64,000 nt of DNA from Paenibacillus sp. BIHB 4019 (GTDB taxonomy: Bacteria > Bacillota > Bacilli > Paenibacillales > Paenibacillaceae). The stretch lies in assembly GCF_002741035.1 (NCBI RefSeq), contig NZ_CP016808.1:7030001-7094000 (forward strand), in the 5' to 3' direction. How positions within the stretch are numbered: the first letter of the stretch is position 1; every line of letters starts with the position of its first letter. The notes under the pieces were generated by a model. It saw only the letters and a list, made by a program, of their open reading frames with translations. It searched no databases and was not told the origin of the DNA. The translations under genes and the position numbers were made by a program. Below, piece after piece: positions 8,314-17,268 of this stretch.

Positions 8314-9366
8314 TTAAGCCCCCGCCTTCTTCTTTTTCTTAAAGAATGAATAAGTAAACTTTGCGGAAATAAACAAAATGAGTACGGCCTGAATAATACT
8401 TGATACTTCCAGCGGCACATCGGTATTGCGCTCGACGCCCATGCCGCCAGTTTGCAGCGCAGCCAGCAATATAGCAGCGAGCGCCGTGCCTAGCGGATTC
8501 GATCCGGCTAGCAGCGTCGCCATAATGCCTGACCAGGCGTACCCGGGAGAGGTAAGTGCGCCATCCAAATAACGGTATTGCGTGCCCAGCACCTCTCCGG
8601 CTCCAGCAAGACCAGCAAAACCGCCGCTGACGAACATGCTGTACAGCATCAGCCTTCCGCGATTAACGCCGCCATAGCTTGCGAATAACGGATTTCCGCC
8701 CATCATGCGAATTTCATAGCCTTTAACCATATAACGCATAAACCAGGCTAGCGCTATAGCCCCAATGAGCGCAAACAAAAACCCTGCATGCAGGCTCATC
8801 CCTTGAAACAGCTTTGGCAGCCACACGCTCTTATCCACCATAACCGTCTGCGCCATTGCTGCGGAGCCGGATCTGTCCATCAATGGGTAGGAAACGACAT
8901 AGCCGGCAAATAACGACGCTATATAATTGAGCAATAAGGTCGTAATCAATAAGTTCATGCGAAACCGGGCATCCAGCCATCCGGCAAAAGCAGACCATAG
9001 CCCGCCGGCAATGACGCCGGCCAGCAGCGCTGCGACAAGCTTAAGCCAAGCTGGCCCCGGCAAATAAATCGCGGTCACTGCGGCGCTTAGCGCGCCGAGT
9101 ACCATTTGTCCCTCGGAGCCCATATTGAAAAAGCCAGCGCGGAAGGCGAGCGCCACTCCAAGCCCTATCAACATAATAGGCGTAGCGCGGCTTAATGTAT
9201 TGGTGAAAAAATAAAAACTGCCGAAAGCGCCCTTCCACATCTCGGCATATGTCTCGGTTATAGAACCGCCAACAATCGCAATGGCGATGGCGCCCGCTCC
9301 GAGACCGACAATGATGGCGAGAAGCGGCTGCATTAACGCCCCCAGTATTCCTTTAAGCTTGTCCAC
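8314..9366 (-). CDS. Nucleoside ABC transporter permease (NupP-like)
   Basis: The 350-residue membrane protein starts at GTG 9366 with GGGAGG nine bases upstream. It belongs to the same permease family as its neighbour: RAGFFNMGSEGQMVLGAL near residue 80 corresponds to GLFNVGLEG in the partner, and GFAGLAGAGEVLG and GIMATLLAGSNPLGTAL occur in the C-terminal half. The Lys-rich C-terminus (KKKKKAGA) is expected to be cytosolic. It forms a heterodimeric channel with the next gene. Confidence 0.9.
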   Translation of the reverse strand: MDKLKGILGALMQPLLAIIVGLGAGAIAIAIVGGSITETYAEMWKGAFGSFYFFTNTLSRATPIMLIGLGVALAFRAGFFNMGSEGQMVLGALSAAVTAIYLPGPAWLKLVAALLAGVIAGGLWSAFAGWLDARFRMNLLITTLLLNYIASLFAGYVVSYPLMDRSGSAAMAQTVMVDKSVWLPKLFQGMSLHAGFLFALIGAIALAWFMRYMVKGYEIRMMGGNPLFASYGGVNRGRLMLYSMFVSGGFAGLAGAGEVLGTQYRYLDGALTSPGYAWSGIMATLLAGSNPLGTALAAILLAALQTGGMGVERNTDVPLEVSSIIQAVLILFISAKFTYSFFKKKKKAGA

Positions 9367-9370
9367 CCGT

Positions 9371-10858
9371 TTATCCTCCCGCCATTAACAGACTAATTTC
9401 TTCTTCCGTAGCCGTTAAGCCCGGCAGCTCGCCGACGATTCGGCCTTCATTCATAACGAGCACGCGGTCGGACAGCTTTAGTATTTCCGTCAGCTCAGAT
9501 GACACGAGCAAAATCGCTCCGCCATTAGCCCGCCGCTTCAACAGCTCGCCATGAATAATTTCCATCGCGCCGATATCGACGCCACGGGTAGGCTCCGCCG
9601 CAATTAGAAATGGCGTTTCCTGGGCAAGCTCGCGAGCCACAATCAGCTTCTGCAAATTGCCTCCCGATAAATACTGCGCCTTCGTATGAATGGAGCCTGT
9701 CTTGATGCCAAAACGCTCGACCCAGCCGCTTACGAGCTGGCGAATCGCCGCGCCGCGCAATACGCCTCCACGCTGATAGCGGCTGGCGTGGCCCATAAGG
9801 CCATTTTCCAGCACCGTCGCATCCTTAGCCACGCCCCATTGATAGCGGTCCTCTGGTATATGAGCAAGCCCTTGCTCACGAATACTGCGTACAGACTCGC
9901 CCGTAACATCTTTGCCCCGCAGCAGAGTTTGGCCAGAATCGACAGGGGCAAGTCCCGAAATCGCCTGCAGCAGCTCCGATTGCCCATTGCCAGAAATACC
10001 GGCGATGCCCACAATTTCTCCGGCGTGAACACTGAGGCTCACTTGATCAAGCTTCGGCTTCCCATGCTCGCCTTTTATCGTTAGCTGCACCGCTTCCAGC
10101 ACCTTCTCGCCACTAGCCGGGGCTTCCTTCTGCAAATCCAGCAGCTCGCGGCCAACCATCATCCGCGACAGCTCTTCAATGCTCGTATCCGCTGCATTGA
10201 CCGTACCGCTAAGCTTGCCGTCGCGCAGCACCGTAATGCGGTCAGCTGCATCCATAATTTCCTGCAGCTTATGGCTGATCAGAATGAAGCTTTTGCCTTG
10301 TGCAGCCAGCCGCTTAATCGCAACCAGCAGTTCCTTGACTTCAAGAGGAGTCAGCACTGCCGTCGGCTCATCCAAAATAATGATTTCTGCTCCCTGATGC
10401 AGCACCTTCAATATTTCTACACGCTGCTGCAAGCCTAGCGAGCAATCCTCTACCTTTTTCCACGGATCAACCGGCATGCCATAAGAAGCGCCCAATTGCT
10501 CTGTTATCAGTGCTGCTTGCTTGCGGTCAAAGCGTGCTGTCTTGGCAGGCTCGCGGCCAATGACGATATTTTCAGAAATAGTGAACGTCGGAAAGAGCAT
10601 AAAATGCTGATGCACCATTCCAATTTTACTGCTAATGGCATCCGATGGACTATGAAACGCCACCTGCTTGCCATCTACAACGATGCTGCCAGAAGTCGGC
10701 GTCTCCATGCCGTACAAAATGCGCATCAATGTCGTTTTTCCAGCGCCATTTTCTCCGACTAGCGCATGAATTTCCCCTTTACGCAGCGAAAAATCCACTT
10801 CGCTATTGGCTTTTAGCGCTCCGTAGGATTTTGTAATCTTATTCATTTGCAGCAGCAT
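9371..10858 (-). CDS. Nucleoside ABC transporter ATP-binding protein, two ATPase domains (NupO-like)
   Basis: The 495-residue protein holds two ATPase domains fused, as in sugar and BMP-type importers. Domain 1 has Walker A GENGAGKTT, a degenerate signature SLGLQQRVEI and Walker B IIILDEPTAVLTP. Domain 2 has a degenerate P-loop GISGNGQSELL, the signature LSGGNLQK and LIAAEPTRGVDIGA. The start at 10858 has GAGGAGA ten bases upstream. It energises the two permeases that follow. A dispersed repeat separates it from the binding-protein gene. Confidence 0.93.
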   Translation of the reverse strand: MLLQMNKITKSYGALKANSEVDFSLRKGEIHALVGENGAGKTTLMRILYGMETPTSGSIVVDGKQVAFHSPSDAISSKIGMVHQHFMLFPTFTISENIVIGREPAKTARFDRKQAALITEQLGASYGMPVDPWKKVEDCSLGLQQRVEILKVLHQGAEIIILDEPTAVLTPLEVKELLVAIKRLAAQGKSFILISHKLQEIMDAADRITVLRDGKLSGTVNAADTSIEELSRMMVGRELLDLQKEAPASGEKVLEAVQLTIKGEHGKPKLDQVSLSVHAGEIVGIAGISGNGQSELLQAISGLAPVDSGQTLLRGKDVTGESVRSIREQGLAHIPEDRYQWGVAKDATVLENGLMGHASRYQRGGVLRGAAIRQLVSGWVERFGIKTGSIHTKAQYLSGGNLQKLIVARELAQETPFLIAAEPTRGVDIGAMEIIHGELLKRRANGGAILLVSSELTEILKLSDRVLVMNEGRIVGELPGLTATEEEISLLMAGG

Positions 10859-10883
10859 GCGGGCAGCTCTCCTCTCACAATAA

Positions 10884-10990
10884 ACCAAGGTGAAACGGCC
10901 GCGCGCCGTCCTTTGACGGTGCGCGGCGTTTCAGTCCGAGAAATATAGAGAAAGTATGGCGAAATCATATACTTTCCTATATTTCAAAAA
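10884..10990. repeat. Dispersed intergenic element, copy C (bmp-ATPase gap)
   Basis: It begins CCAAGGTGAAACGGC, contains CCGTCCTTTGACGG and GCGTTTCAGTCCGAGAAATATAG, and ends CCTATATTTC. It is nearly identical to copy E in the GC-rich half. It lies between the lipoprotein gene and the ATPase gene of one operon. Confidence 0.8.
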
Positions 10991-10993
10991 CAA

Positions 10994-11022
10994 GCAAACC
11001 GGCTGCCCGCTGGCAGCCGGTG
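10994..11022 (-). terminator. Terminator-like hairpin after the BMP gene
   Basis: A 9-bp GC-rich stem, CCGGCTGCC/GGCAGCCGG, lies just past the stop at 11030 and is followed on the minus strand by a broken T-rich stretch. It may act as a partial terminator giving more binding protein than membrane components, or protect an mRNA end. Confidence 0.5.
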
Positions 11023-11029
11023 CATCTTC

Positions 11030-12100
11030 TTATTTCGCCGCTGGAAGCTCCACGACGATTTTGCCTGATATAATATCATCGGCAATGGCTTTCACTTTTG
11101 TTACCGTATCTTCGCCAACAAAAGGGCTAAGTGCCGATTTGCTGTCTTGTGTAACGAATGTAAGGCCTACACCTTTCTCCTTCAAGCCATAGTCAGTTGC
11201 TGTAAAGTCGAATTGGTCATTTGCGAATGCTTTAACCGTTTCGTAGGCTACTGCATCTGTGCCTTTCAATTGGGAAAGGACGATATGCTCAGGATCAAGC
11301 TCCGTACGGTCGATATCTTGACCGGAAGCGTACAGGCCTTTTTCCTTCGCTGCTTCAAATACGCCAAGATCGCCAACCGCCGACATGCCCGCTACGAAAT
11401 CCGCACCTTGCGAATACTGCAGCAGCGCAAGCTCTTTGCCTTTTGCCGAGTCATTGAAGTTACCTACATAGTTAATCAAAAACTTTGCATCTGGATTTGT
11501 GCTTTTAAGTCCTTGTTCAAAACCATATGTGTATTTCTTAAGCAGCGGCGTGTCCATTGCTACTACTGCACCAACTACATTCGTTTTAGTGGAGAGGCCA
11601 GCAGCTGCGCCTAGCAGGTAAGCAGCTTCCTGCTCACGGAACACGACGCTGCGTACGTTCGGCTGATCCACGACTGTATCGATAATCGCAAACGGCTTGT
11701 CCGGATTTTCTGGAGCTACTTTATTAAGGGCGTCTTCCGCTTGGAAAGTTGCTGTGATGATCAGATCGTAATTGTCTGCTACCGCTGCGCGCAGGTTTTG
11801 CTCGAATGCTGCAGGGTCTGTCGACTCAATTGTTTTTACTTCTACATTAAACTCTTCACCGGCTCTTTTGAAGCCTTCATCCATCGATGCGAAAAACGGG
11901 TTAACGCCGATTTGCTCAGGAAGCACGAGCGCTACGCGCTTTTGCTTTGCATTTTCAGGAGAAGCTGTTGCTGTTCCAGCATTTGTAGCCGTGCCCGTAT
12001 TTGTGCCGGTGCTGCTGTTGTTTGTTCCATTCGAGCCGCAAGCCGCTAGTAATACGACAACCATCAATAATGAAAATGTTAACGCCAGTGTCTTCTTCAT
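11030..12100 (-). CDS. BMP-family nucleoside-binding lipoprotein
   Basis: This is the extracellular substrate-binding lipoprotein of the importer. The 356-residue precursor has a type II signal with lipobox LAAC near residue 21, then a Thr/Asn/Ala-rich linker. The Bmp/PnrA fold follows: LVLPEQIGVNPFFASMDEGFKRA, DLIITATFQAEDALNKVAPENPDKPFAIID, VVFREQEAAYLLGAAAG and ASGQDIDRTELDPEHIVLSQLKG. It heads an operon with transporter and nucleoside phosphorylase genes. The family binds purine or pyrimidine nucleosides; the exact ligand is not readable here. Confidence 0.93.
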   Translation of the reverse strand: MKKTLALTFSLLMVVVLLAACGSNGTNNSSTGTNTGTATNAGTATASPENAKQKRVALVLPEQIGVNPFFASMDEGFKRAGEEFNVEVKTIESTDPAAFEQNLRAAVADNYDLIITATFQAEDALNKVAPENPDKPFAIIDTVVDQPNVRSVVFREQEAAYLLGAAAGLSTKTNVVGAVVAMDTPLLKKYTYGFEQGLKSTNPDAKFLINYVGNFNDSAKGKELALLQYSQGADFVAGMSAVGDLGVFEAAKEKGLYASGQDIDRTELDPEHIVLSQLKGTDAVAYETVKAFANDQFDFTATDYGLKEKGVGLTFVTQDSKSALSPFVGEDTVTKVKAIADDIISGKIVVELPAAK

Positions 12101-12145
12101 CTGTGTACGTTTCTCTCCCTTAAAATAACGAGTATTTTTCTCTTT

Positions 12146-12174
12146 ATCCTAGTAAGCTTATCGGATTTTGTCAA
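12146..12174 (-). promoter_or_regulatory. Promoter of the nucleoside-uptake operon
   Basis: A perfect -35 TTGACA (12169-12174), a 17-base spacer and TAGGAT (12146-12151) lie about 45 bases upstream of the BMP start. No purine riboswitch was recognised in the leader. Confidence 0.65.
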
Positions 12175-12245
12175 TAGCGAATTTTCGACAAAACTCTTGT
12201 TTATTCTACATGATTTTCATGAACGTTAGTTATAAAAATACGATG

Positions 12246-12277
12246 TTGACACAAAATTGTAACAATGCTAGTATAAT
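12246..12277 (+). promoter_or_regulatory. Promoter of the SLH-like secreted protein gene
   Basis: TTGACA (12246-12251) is followed after 17 bases by TAGTAT (12269-12274), overlapping TATAAT (12272-12277, 20-base spacing). It is divergent from the nucleoside operon promoter. Confidence 0.5.
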
Positions 12278-12338
12278 CGTACTATTCCGAGTCATTTAAT
12301 ATGATATGGAAAAGATTATCCAATACCGGAGGGAATTT

Positions 12339-13721
12339 ATGAGCACAAAATATCCTGCACTAACCAGATCCTTATTGTCCGCTTCTCTGGCCCTATCTAT
12401 TGCTTTATCATCGGCTGTTCCTATTTATGCAGCTGCCGCTACAACAACAGCAACAAGCACAGCAACAACTGCTGCTTCATCAGAAGCCAAGCTGTTCCTT
12501 AAAGAAAAGTTCGGCATAACGTTCACCACCAGCACGATTACAAAAGGACAGTTCATTAAAGCGGTAGCTGATGCGCTTAAGCTGGAGCAGCCGGAAGAGC
12601 TTCCTGCCTTCACCGATTTGGCTGAGACCAGCCCTTATTATGCTGCAGCAGCTGCCCTACATAAACAAGGCATTCTTACTTCAACAACCGTAAACGCTGA
12701 GCAAAAATTGACAGCAGCTTCCGCTTTGTATATCGCGGTTAAAGCAGCGGGATTGCAGGAGCTTGCCCATACATACCCGCAAGCGAAAATAACAGCTGGT
12801 CTGAAGAAGCTGAACATTCCGGCTTCCTCGCTAGGAACAGCAGCATCGCAGGAGCTTGCCGCAGCTGTTGATACGGGCTTGCTGCCAGCCTCCCAGTACA
12901 ATGCAATCAAAGGCAAAGGGCTGACGCCGCAGCTTGCCGAAACGCTAATCGTGCAAATTCTTTCCTTTAAAGGGGAATACAAGCACTACATCGGCAGCAT
13001 CAGCGATAGCACGATTTACGCCCAATTGAATGATGCTTTCAAAACTTCCAATATTATCCAGGCACCGGAGCTGCAAACGATTGTAGATACGGCGCTCAAA
13101 AATAATTTGGTAACGGGCTACAACTTGAAGGATGCGCGTTTTGATGCCAACTTCACGCCATCGCTATCCCTTACTTATGGACACAGCAACCTGTTGCATG
13201 TCATCCAGCTTATCGGACTGCTGCGCAGCGAAGGCATTGACGCCAAAGTTCAGCTTGAGCCAAAAACATCCGCCTACGTCTTCATGAAGGAATGGGGCGA
13301 GCCGCCAACAAAGGACACTGAAAACTATAAAGTGGTTCAAATCGAGAATGGCAATTATATTACGTATGCGAAGGAATTCGATATCGCCTTTGAATTCAAC
13401 AATGCAGCGGATAAAGCCCGCTTCCAGCCTATTATTTTGCAATATGCGAAAAAAGACAAAGCCGATCAGCCGGGCCTGATTTATGGCTCATGGTTCCAGC
13501 CTCTTTACTATTCCTCAACCAAGCTTGATGAATACGAGGTCATTACGAACAATAAAATTACGGGAACCGGCTATTATTATGCCCAGTCCTTCTCGCTGAA
13601 TGATCAGTCGAAAAATATCGTAGAGGGCTTCCATAAGCTCGATCCAGCGGTCAACATTAAATCCTATACGTTCTGGGTAGACAAGCCATTCCATAACTAC
13701 TTGAATGGCGAAGGTCTATAA
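12339..13721 (+). CDS. Secreted protein with SLH-like repeat and unknown C-terminal domain
   Basis: The 460-residue product starts at the ATG at 12339 (GGAGG six bases upstream). A Sec signal ends near PIYA-AAA. Residues about 50-110 form an S-layer-homology-like unit (TKGQFIKAVADALKLE, FTDLAETSPYYAAAAALHKQGIL), and a second, weaker unit follows to about 190. This would tether it to cell-wall polymer. The C-terminal half contains LTYGHSNLLHVIQLIGLLRSEGIDAKVQL, which recalls the transglutaminase-like core helix but lacks the Cys. The role is unknown. Confidence 0.75.
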   Translation: MSTKYPALTRSLLSASLALSIALSSAVPIYAAAATTTATSTATTAASSEAKLFLKEKFGITFTTSTITKGQFIKAVADALKLEQPEELPAFTDLAETSPYYAAAAALHKQGILTSTTVNAEQKLTAASALYIAVKAAGLQELAHTYPQAKITAGLKKLNIPASSLGTAASQELAAAVDTGLLPASQYNAIKGKGLTPQLAETLIVQILSFKGEYKHYIGSISDSTIYAQLNDAFKTSNIIQAPELQTIVDTALKNNLVTGYNLKDARFDANFTPSLSLTYGHSNLLHVIQLIGLLRSEGIDAKVQLEPKTSAYVFMKEWGEPPTKDTENYKVVQIENGNYITYAKEFDIAFEFNNAADKARFQPIILQYAKKDKADQPGLIYGSWFQPLYYSSTKLDEYEVITNNKITGTGYYYAQSFSLNDQSKNIVEGFHKLDPAVNIKSYTFWVDKPFHNYLNGEGL

Positions 13722-13758
13722 GCATAAGGCCAAACCATCTGGTGGTAAAAAGGGATAA

Positions 13759-13797
13759 GGGATTCCTTCGTGAAAACGAAGCGAATCCCTTTTTTTT
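13759..13797 (+). terminator. Terminator after the SLH-like gene
   Basis: GGGATTC-CTTCG pairs with CGAAG-CGAATCCC around a short loop, followed by eight T. Confidence 0.85.
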
Positions 13798-13857
13798 GAT
13801 GTGAACGCTGTTGAAAATCATCTGCAAGAAGGCGACAGCCCGGCCTTTCGGCGGGTT

Positions 13858-14328
13858 TTAAGCGTCGCTGCTGTCCTCGCGCTTGCGCTCCAAATTTTCA
13901 CTCATTCTCGTGAACATGCTCACCGTAATGTCCATATCCTCCAGCGAAAACCCTTCATACAGCCTGAGCATGAGATCTTCGCGGACGCGCATAATGCCAT
14001 CAACCAATTGCCGCCCTTCATCCGTTATGGTGAGCAGCACAATGCGGCGGTCCTCTTCACTGCGCTCACGGTCAATATATCCAAAATTAATTAAACGATC
14101 GGCGATACCCGTGACCGCACCGCTCGTAATTTGCAGCAATTCCGCCATAACTGATGCTTTCTGCGGCCCATGCTCGGACAAAAGCAATACCATCTTTGCA
14201 TCCGTCATGCCCAGCCCTTTCACATTAAAACGATTCCACTCCGCATGGATTAGCCGTCTGAGCTGGCGAAAAGCCTCATCCATCTCGCGCATTTTTTTTA
14301 TTCTTTTTTCCGAATTTTCCTGTTTCAT
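13858..14328 (-). CDS. MarR-family transcriptional regulator
   Basis: The 156-residue protein has the MarR winged helix. The recognition region reads KASVMAELLQITSGAVTGIADRLINFGYIDRERSEEDRRIVLLTITDEGRQLV, with the conserved D-x-R-x3-L wing. Helical dimerisation segments flank it. It stands alone on the minus strand, convergent with the SLH-like gene and divergent from ilvD across 226 bp. Its target and effector are unknown; ilvD or its own promoter would be the nearest candidates. Confidence 0.9.
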   Translation of the reverse strand: MKQENSEKRIKKMREMDEAFRQLRRLIHAEWNRFNVKGLGMTDAKMVLLLSEHGPQKASVMAELLQITSGAVTGIADRLINFGYIDRERSEEDRRIVLLTITDEGRQLVDGIMRVREDLMLRLYEGFSLEDMDITVSMFTRMSENLERKREDSSDA

Positions 14329-14554
14329 CTAAATCCCTCACGATACTGGATTTCTTCACGGCCTAATGAAAATTTTTTTTCTAGCCATATGAAAACCACG
14401 ATAATTATACTTTTCCTACTACTATAGCTTGTTTTTCCTTGATAGCCAAGCCAGAAGCCATTTATCGCATATAAGTCCATCAACCTTACTAGCCAATGCT
14501 TGTCCTCTGTGTTAAACTCAAAGGTATCGACTTTTCATACAGGAGGGAATTTTA

Positions 14555-16240
14555 ATGGCACCTAAGAAGATGCGTTCAGACATGATAAAAAAAGGATTTG
14601 ACCGTGCACCCCACCGCAGTTTGCTGCGTGCAGCGGGAGTAGCGGAGGAAGATTTCGACAAGCCCTTTATTGCTGTTTGTAATTCCTATATTGATATTGT
14701 ACCTGGCCATGTTCATTTGCAGGAATTCGGCAAGCTGGTTAAACAAGCAATTCGCGATGCTGGCGGCGTTCCTTTTGAATTCAACACCATTGGCGTTGAT
14801 GACGGTATCGCTATGGGACACATTGGCATGCGCTACTCGCTGGCGAGCCGCGAAATTATTGCCGACTCCGTAGAAACCGTTGTAAATGCGCACTGGTTCG
14901 ACGGCATGGTCTGCATTCCAAACTGCGACAAAATTACACCGGGCATGATGATGGGCGCGCTTCGCGTCAACATCCCGACGCTGTTCGTCAGCGGCGGACC
15001 GATGAAAGCAGGTAAAACATCCGACGGCCGCTCGATCTCGCTCTCCAGCGTTTTTGAAGGCGTTGGCGCTTACCAAGCAGGCATCATCGATGATAAGGGC
15101 TTGCTGGAGCTTGAACAATTCGGCTGTCCGACTTGCGGCTCATGCTCAGGCATGTTCACCGCCAACTCGATGAACTGTCTTGCTGAAGGCCTTGGCCTCG
15201 CGCTTCCAGGCAACGGCACGATTCTTGCCGTAGCACCTGAGCGCAGGGAATTCGTTAAGCAATCGGCTACTCAACTGATGAAGCTGATTGAGCTTGGCAT
15301 CAAGCCTCGCGACATCGTAACGAAAGATACGATCGATAATGCTTTTGCCCTTGATATGGCAATGGGCGGTTCCACAAATACCGTTCTTCATACGCTGGCA
15401 CTTGCACATGAAGCGGGCATTGACTACCCAATCGAGCGCATCAATGAAATTGCAGAGCGCGTGCCGCATTTGGCTAAAATCGCTCCGGCTTCCGATTACC
15501 ACATCGAAGATGTGCATCTTGCTGGCGGCGTTAGTGCTGTACTGAATGAAATGTTCAAAAAAGAAGGCACTCTGCATGGCGATTGCATCACTGTAACGGG
15601 CAAGACGCTGCGTGAAAACGTAGAGGGCTGTGAAATTCAAAATACCGACGTTATTCGGACCATTGATAATCCGCATAGCGAGCGTGGCGGACTTGCTGTA
15701 CTGTTCGGCAACCTTGCTCCGGGCGGCGCAATCATCAAAGTCGGCGCGATCGACAAATCGGTTAACGGCTATCATAAAGGTCCTGCTATTTGCTTTGATT
15801 CCCAAGATGAAGCTCTTGCTGGCATCGCTAACGGCAAAGTTAAAGAAGGACATGTTGTCATCATTCGTTATGAAGGACCTAAAGGCGGCCCTGGCATGCC
15901 AGAAATGCTCGCTCCTACTTCGCAAATCGCTGGTATGGGCCTTGGCGCTAAAGTCGGTCTCGTAACCGATGGCCGCTTCTCCGGCGCATCCCGCGGCATC
16001 AGTATCGGCCACGTTTCACCGGAAGCGGCTGAAGGCGGGCCAATTGCTTTCGTACAAGACGGCGATATCGTTGAGCTGGATATGAACAACCGTGGCATGA
16101 ACGTATTGATCAGCGACGAGGAGTTCGAGAAACGCCGTGCTGCATGGCCGGGCTTCGAACCAAAAATCAAACGCGGTTATCTCGCGCGTTATTCCCACCT
16201 CGTTACAAACGCCAGCCGTGGCGGCGTAATGAAAATGTAG
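14555..16240 (+). CDS. ilvD: Dihydroxy-acid dehydratase
   Basis: IlvD dehydrates dihydroxy acids to the 2-keto precursors of valine, isoleucine and leucine. The 561-residue length is normal. The family signature [11 protein letters not shown] holds the cluster ligand Cys124, and [16 protein letters not shown] holds Cys197. The upstream segment reads VPGHVHL rather than a Cys-containing form, as in the E. coli [4Fe-4S] type, so an oxygen-sensitive cluster is likely (inference). GGAGGG lies eight bases upstream. It is monocistronic; other ilv or leu genes are not adjacent. Confidence 0.96.
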   Translation: MAPKKMRSDMIKKGFDRAPHRSLLRAAGVAEEDFDKPFIAVCNSYIDIVPGHVHLQEFGKLVKQAIRDAGGVPFEFNTIGVDDGIAMGHIGMRYSLASREIIADSVETVVNAHWFDGMVCIPNCDKITPGMMMGALRVNIPTLFVSGGPMKAGKTSDGRSISLSSVFEGVGAYQAGIIDDKGLLELEQFGCPTCGSCSGMFTANSMNCLAEGLGLALPGNGTILAVAPERREFVKQSATQLMKLIELGIKPRDIVTKDTIDNAFALDMAMGGSTNTVLHTLALAHEAGIDYPIERINEIAERVPHLAKIAPASDYHIEDVHLAGGVSAVLNEMFKKEGTLHGDCITVTGKTLRENVEGCEIQNTDVIRTIDNPHSERGGLAVLFGNLAPGGAIIKVGAIDKSVNGYHKGPAICFDSQDEALAGIANGKVKEGHVVIIRYEGPKGGPGMPEMLAPTSQIAGMGLGAKVGLVTDGRFSGASRGISIGHVSPEAAEGGPIAFVQDGDIVELDMNNRGMNVLISDEEFEKRRAAWPGFEPKIKRGYLARYSHLVTNASRGGVMKM

Positions 16241-16249
16241 TTTAAAGCT

Positions 16250-16278
16250 AGCAGCGCTTCGGCGCTGCTTTTCTTTTT
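16250..16278 (+). terminator. ilvD terminator
   Basis: AGCAGCGC and GCGCTGCT flank a TTCG tetraloop, followed by TTTTCTTTTT. Confidence 0.88.
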
Positions 16279-16300
16279 GCCCCTATATAAAAGAAATAAC

Positions 16301-16347
16301 GAAAAAGCACGCTTATCCGCATTAACTGCGAGCAAGCATGCTTTTTC
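16301..16347. terminator. Second long hairpin between ilvD and the anti-sigma gene
   Basis: Outer arms of 14 bp with one mismatch (16301-16314 and 16334-16347) enclose an inner CGCA/TGCG hairpin. It is flanked by A- and T-rich tracts and would terminate the leftward anti-sigma transcript. Confidence 0.65.
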
Positions 16348-16407
16348 TTGTATCGTCACGCCGATTTGCCGCTAAAAAAAGAGCTACTCTAGCTGGCCTG
16401 TCTGCAA

Positions 16408-17268
16408 TTAGGAGCTAGACGTCTCGCTTTGGCTCAAAACTCCTGCAAGCACCATCGAGCCTCTAGGCTCCACCCCGTTCGCATCCGGCTCCTGCGTAAT
16501 AGCAATTTGATCATATTCATCCGGATTAAAGGTAAAATAAAGCGCCCCTACCCCTTCATTCGGCAGAAACGTCCCCGCATTAACCGGCTTGCCATCCTTA
16601 AGCAGCCAAACCTGGAACGCTTCATTGCCTTGAAGCTTAGGCAACTGCTCGACCTGAACGATTAAATGCATCCCTTTGCTATCGACGCTAATCGTTGCCC
16701 GCCCCTCGGCTACAATGCCTGCTTCCGCCGGCTTAAGCGAAACGACACCGTTCACCTGTGAAGCAGCAGCTGGACTTTCCGCCGCCGCAATCTGCTGCTG
16801 CAGCTGCTCCAGTTGGCTCGATAAATCAGCCGCCTCATTTCTTAGGTGGTTAACCTGCTGCAATAAAAAGCCCGATAGAATAACAAACGAAGCCGCGACA
16901 CCAGCCATAACACGAACAATCCAACGTTTTCGCAATTGAGCCTGTAATTCCGCTGTATGCTGCTGCGTTTGACCTAGCGACGCTTCATTCTCCGTGACTT
17001 CTGCCGTTGCCTGTGAAGGGATAGGGTCTGTCGCTGGCTCAGATTGCAGTACAGCAGCCAGAATACGCTGTCTCATACCGGCTGGGGGTTCTACCGAATC
17101 AACTGCAAGGGGCAGACGAGTGATAATAGGCTGCAACTCTTCCAACGTCCTCCTGCATTGCTCGCAATGCGACAAATGATGTTCAAATTGCTGAGCTGCT
17201 TCTGCATCGAGGCCTCCAATTGCATACATCTCCACGTCATCACAAAGTGAATCAATAGGTTTAATCAT
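16408..17268 (-). CDS. Anti-sigma factor with ZAS motif and RskA-type domain
   Basis: The 286-residue membrane protein has an N-terminal zinc anti-sigma motif, H-x3-C-x2-C (HLSHCEQC) near residues 33-41, that should bind the adjacent sigma factor. One membrane helix lies near 123-143. A coiled-coil-like Gln-rich stretch and an extracytoplasmic RskA-like domain follow (VEQLPKLQGNEAFQVWLLKDGKPVNAGTF). The start ATG overlaps the sigma stop as ATGA, with GGAGGGAG upstream, indicating translational coupling. Confidence 0.92.
   Translation of the reverse strand: MIKPIDSLCDDVEMYAIGGLDAEAAQQFEHHLSHCEQCRRTLEELQPIITRLPLAVDSVEPPAGMRQRILAAVLQSEPATDPIPSQATAEVTENEASLGQTQQHTAELQAQLRKRWIVRVMAGVAASFVILSGFLLQQVNHLRNEAADLSSQLEQLQQQIAAAESPAAASQVNGVVSLKPAEAGIVAEGRATISVDSKGMHLIVQVEQLPKLQGNEAFQVWLLKDGKPVNAGTFLPNEGVGALYFTFNPDEYDQIAITQEPDANGVEPRGSMVLAGVLSQSETSSS

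Noticed and set aside
12101..12245. Purine riboswitch upstream of the BMP gene
   Set aside because: The conserved purine aptamer core was not found; only a plain promoter and leader are visible.
13832..13857. Terminator after the MarR gene
   Set aside because: A short CCCG/CGGG hairpin exists but no T-run follows on the minus strand.
15146..16012. 288-residue ORF antisense to ilvD
   Set aside because: Shadow of a strongly coding gene; composition is atypical and no start signal is present.
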